DNA from: Candidatus Parvarchaeota archaeon | Lineage (GTDB): Archaea; Nanobdellota; Nanobdellia; Pacearchaeales; GW2011-AR1 | Assembly (NCBI GenBank): GCA_004195435.1 | Contig: PSPM01000029.1 | Location: forward strand, 1-5,773 | Direction: 5' to 3' | DNA length: 5,773 bases | Shown: in pieces, positions 4,323 through 5,773 of the stretch | Position numbering within the stretch: position 1 is the stretch's first letter | Layout: each line of letters opens with the position of its first letter | The notes under the pieces: generated by a model | Told to the model about the DNA's origin: nothing | The model's input: only the letters and a program-made list of their open reading frames with translations | Databases searched by the model: none | Translations under genes and position numbers: made by a program

Positions 4323-4861
4323 TGGCACTTAGAAAAGCAGCAGCATATACTAAGAAAAAAGCTAGGCCCTATACTAGAAAATCTAAAAATAGATCTAAAT
4401 CTTATATTAAAGTAATTCCTCAAAATAAAATTGTTAAATATAATCTTGGGAACATTCAAGCTTATAATGATGGAAAGTTCAAATATCTAGTAAGTTTTGT
4501 TGCTGATGAGAAGGCTCAAATAAGGGATAATGCTCTTGAGTCCGGAAGGCTTGTTTTAAATAAAAATCTTGAAAAAAAAGTTCCTAAGCAATTTTATATC
4601 GAAATTAAAGTTTATCCACACCATATATTGAGAAACAATAAAACCGCTGCAGGTGCTGGAGCTGATAGACTTTCTAGTGGAATGAAACATTCCTTTGGAG
4701 TTGTTGAAGGACGGGCAGCTATGGTAAATCCTGGGAAGGAAATCTTTTTTGTTGCTTGTGAAACAGAACAAGTAGCTAGAATTGCTAGAGACGTTATGAG
4801 AATTTTAAAGTCTAAAATGCCTTGCAAAAGCAAAATTGTTATGAATTTAAATAAGAAATAA
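4322..4861 (+). CDS. rpl10e: Large-subunit ribosomal protein uL16 (archaeal L10e)
   Basis: The 179-aa protein belongs to the L10e/L16 family, the archaeal equivalent of bacterial L16, which binds 23S rRNA near the tRNA sites and the peptidyl-transferase centre. Conserved blocks are visible: ARPYTRK...SYI (14-29), IRDNALESGR (67-76), YPHHILRNNK (98-107), GAGADRLSSGMKHSFG (111-126) and KMPCKSKI near the end. Length is near the usual 165-180 aa. The gene starts in the eL33 stop codon (TAATG), with no convincing Shine-Dalgarno site. No truncation or odd residue is seen. A T-run (4875-4879) just downstream could end the transcript. Confidence 0.96.
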   Translation: MALRKAAAYTKKKARPYTRKSKNRSKSYIKVIPQNKIVKYNLGNIQAYNDGKFKYLVSFVADEKAQIRDNALESGRLVLNKNLEKKVPKQFYIEIKVYPHHILRNNKTAAGAGADRLSSGMKHSFGVVEGRAAMVNPGKEIFFVACETEQVARIARDVMRILKSKMPCKSKIVMNLNKK

Positions 4862-4870
4862 ATTTATAAT
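4862..4870 (+). promoter_or_regulatory. TATA box for the small membrane protein gene
   Basis: ATTTATAAT starts directly after the uL16 stop and lies about 26 nt before the ATG at 4892, so the downstream pair may be transcribed separately from the ribosomal operon. The T-run at 4875-4879 lies between them. Confidence 0.45.
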
Positions 4871-4891
4871 TGTCTTTTTCTTAGTAAGTTT

Positions 4892-5125
4892 ATGAAAATA
4901 AGAGGTTGGATTAGAAAATTATATATTGCAGGGGTTATTTCTAGAGGTCCTGCTCCTACTTTGCCTTTTATCTTATCTTTTTTAATTCTGTTCTTTGCTT
5001 ACATTCTACCAGTAGGTTTTGATTTTTGGGAAAAAGGTTTGTTCTGGCTAAGTTTGTTTAGTTTCATTTTCGGTCTTTTACATTGGTTTGTTGTTTGTGA
5101 ACTAAGAAAGAGCGGCATAAAATGA
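4892..5125 (+). CDS. Small membrane protein, two predicted helices, unknown function
   Basis: The 77-aa protein is not recognised. A basic N-terminus (MKIRGWIRKLY) precedes two hydrophobic segments at about residues 24-41 and 48-68, separated by a short FDFWEKG turn. A short charged tail (ELRKSGIK) follows. By the positive-inside tendency both termini are probably cytoplasmic. It has a plausible TATA box and its stop overlaps the next gene's start by four bases (ATGA), so the two form an operon. No motif suggests an enzymatic role. Confidence 0.65.
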   Translation: MKIRGWIRKLYIAGVISRGPAPTLPFILSFLILFFAYILPVGFDFWEKGLFWLSLFSFIFGLLHWFVVCELRKSGIK

Positions 5126-5539
5126 AAATAAAAAAAGCTACTTTAAAAGATCTTAAAAAGATCTATGAAATAATTGAAAAAAGTGAAATTGATGAATATA
5201 AATTAGAATTTTCTAAAAAAAGTTATAGATCAATAGCTAAAGAGTTGGAGAAAAAGAAAAGGAAGAATCTTACAGAATTGAAAAAGGAACTTTCGGATAA
5301 AAATAGAATATTTTTATGGAAAATTTGGAGGGCTTAGTAGACTGCATATAAAAAAGGATTTTAGAAGATTAGGTATTGCGAAAAAATTAACTGAGGAGAG
5401 AATTGCATATTTGGAAAAAAAGAATGTTAAAGAAATTGAAACTTTTATCTTTGATAAAAACAATCCCTCCTTGAAGTTACATAAAAGACATGGTTTCAAA
5501 AAAGACTATGCTATAGCTAGATTTGTTAAGAAAATTTAA
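5122..5539 (+). pseudogene. GNAT-family N-acetyltransferase, frameshifted and probably internally shortened
   Basis: The first part (5122-5337) starts MKIKKATLKDLKKIYEIIEK, the usual GNAT beta1-alpha1 opening, and stops at TAG after FLWKIWRA. The second part continues in another frame (about 5311-5539): RLHIKKDFRRLGIAKKL holds the acetyl-CoA-binding R/Q-x-x-G-x-G/A motif (RRLGIA), and NPSLKLHKRHGFKKDY is the typical GNAT end. One inserted base in the T-run at 5311-5315 would restore one frame of about 139 aa. The usual beta2-beta3 segment between 'IFL' and the motif also looks too short, so an out-of-frame deletion is an alternative. The gene overlaps the preceding one by ATGA and converges with a minus-strand gene at its stop. 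It is broken as sequenced, and sequencing error is possible. Confidence 0.75.
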
Positions 5540-5773
5540 TTATCTTTTTCTTTTCTTCTTTTAAAAATATAATCCCTTATATTCTGCATAAAATTCTTAA
5601 TTTTACATTCATCTTTCATGAATTCTTCAGGCAAATATCTAATTTCTTCTGGGTCTTCATAAGGAGACTCATGAACATAATAATTTGTGAATCTTTCTAA
5701 AAAAGTTCCTGGAAGCTTTTTTGAATTTGATAAATTTTCTAGATTTATTTCCTCTTTTTCATAGAATATTTTC
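5536..5773 (-). CDS. Unidentified protein, C-terminal 78 residues (start beyond the window)
   Basis: The minus-strand frame is open from the right edge to TAA at 5536-5538. The visible part is charged and has clean codon structure: INLENLSNSKKLPGTFLE, then EDPEEIRYLPEEFMKDE and a basic end (DYIFKRRKEKDN). No family is recognised. Its stop codon overlaps the stop of the convergent GNAT gene by two bases (5537-5538). Uninterrupted reading over 78 codons in AT-rich DNA and a plausible amino-acid composition support a real gene. Confidence 0.55.
   Translation of the reverse strand, partial: KIFYEKEEINLENLSNSKKLPGTFLERFTNYYVHESPYEDPEEIRYLPEEFMKDECKIKNFMQNIRDYIFKRRKEKDN

Noticed and set aside
4515..4526. 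AAATAAGG within the uL16 gene (near 4519) as another target-repeat copy.
   Set aside because: It is part of conserved uL16 coding sequence and has no TGCATTG or CAATGCA next to it; chance match.
4208..4833. Several minus-strand open frames (4208-4459, 4556-4771, 4612-4833) across eL33 and uL16.
   Set aside because: They are antisense to strongly conserved ribosomal protein genes and are shadow frames.
5314..5499. Minus-strand 61-codon open frame over the second half of the GNAT gene.
   Set aside because: The plus strand encodes the acetyl-CoA motif and C-terminal GNAT block here, so the antisense frame is not a gene.

Overview
The window looks like chromosomal DNA of an AT-rich archaeon. 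Two archaeal/eukaryotic-type ribosomal protein genes (eL33/L35Ae and uL16/L10e) sit side by side. Almost every gene has a TATA box about 25-30 nt upstream of its start codon, so most mRNAs should be leaderless. The small lysine-rich proteins and the gene content suggest a DPANN-type archaeon (Woesearchaeota/Pacearchaeota-like), but that placement is an inference.

Layout: (1) positions 2-920 hold the C-terminal part of a probable archaeal nucleotidyltransferase/HEPN-like protein, split by one apparent frameshift near 386-395. (2) Positions 919-4000 are accessory DNA. Three exact copies of the 9-bp repeat GAAATAAGG (919-927, 1990-1998, 3992-4000) bound two adjacent cassettes that begin TGCATTG and end CAATGCA. 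Cassette A (928-1989) carries one cation/Ca2+ exchanger gene on the minus strand. Cassette B (1999-3991) has 22-bp imperfect terminal inverted repeats. It carries a 47-aa zinc-ribbon protein, a DDE transposase/integrase with an N-terminal zinc ribbon, and a secreted or membrane-anchored Spy/CpxP-like protein. (3) From 4005 the chromosome resumes with the promoter and operon for eL33 and uL16. (4) A small two-helix membrane protein follows, with a GNAT acetyltransferase gene overlapping it that is out of frame and probably internally shortened. (5) The C-terminal part of an unidentified minus-strand gene runs off the right edge.

The main result is the repeat-cassette-repeat-cassette-repeat arrangement. 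Removing 928-4000 restores a compact junction: the nucleotidyltransferase-like gene ends at TGA, and the eL33 start follows 44 nt later with its TATA box intact. Cassette A has no transposase and may have been mobilised in trans by the enzyme of cassette B, with both entering the same target. The cargo (cation exchanger, envelope-stress-type protein, zinc ribbon) fits an ion- or metal-stress theme, but that is inference. Inside cassette B the zinc-ribbon gene and the transposase are transcribed divergently from a control region with a 14-bp palindrome and three ACCTAATAA-type sites. The transposase mRNA appears to have an unusually GC-rich leader hairpin.
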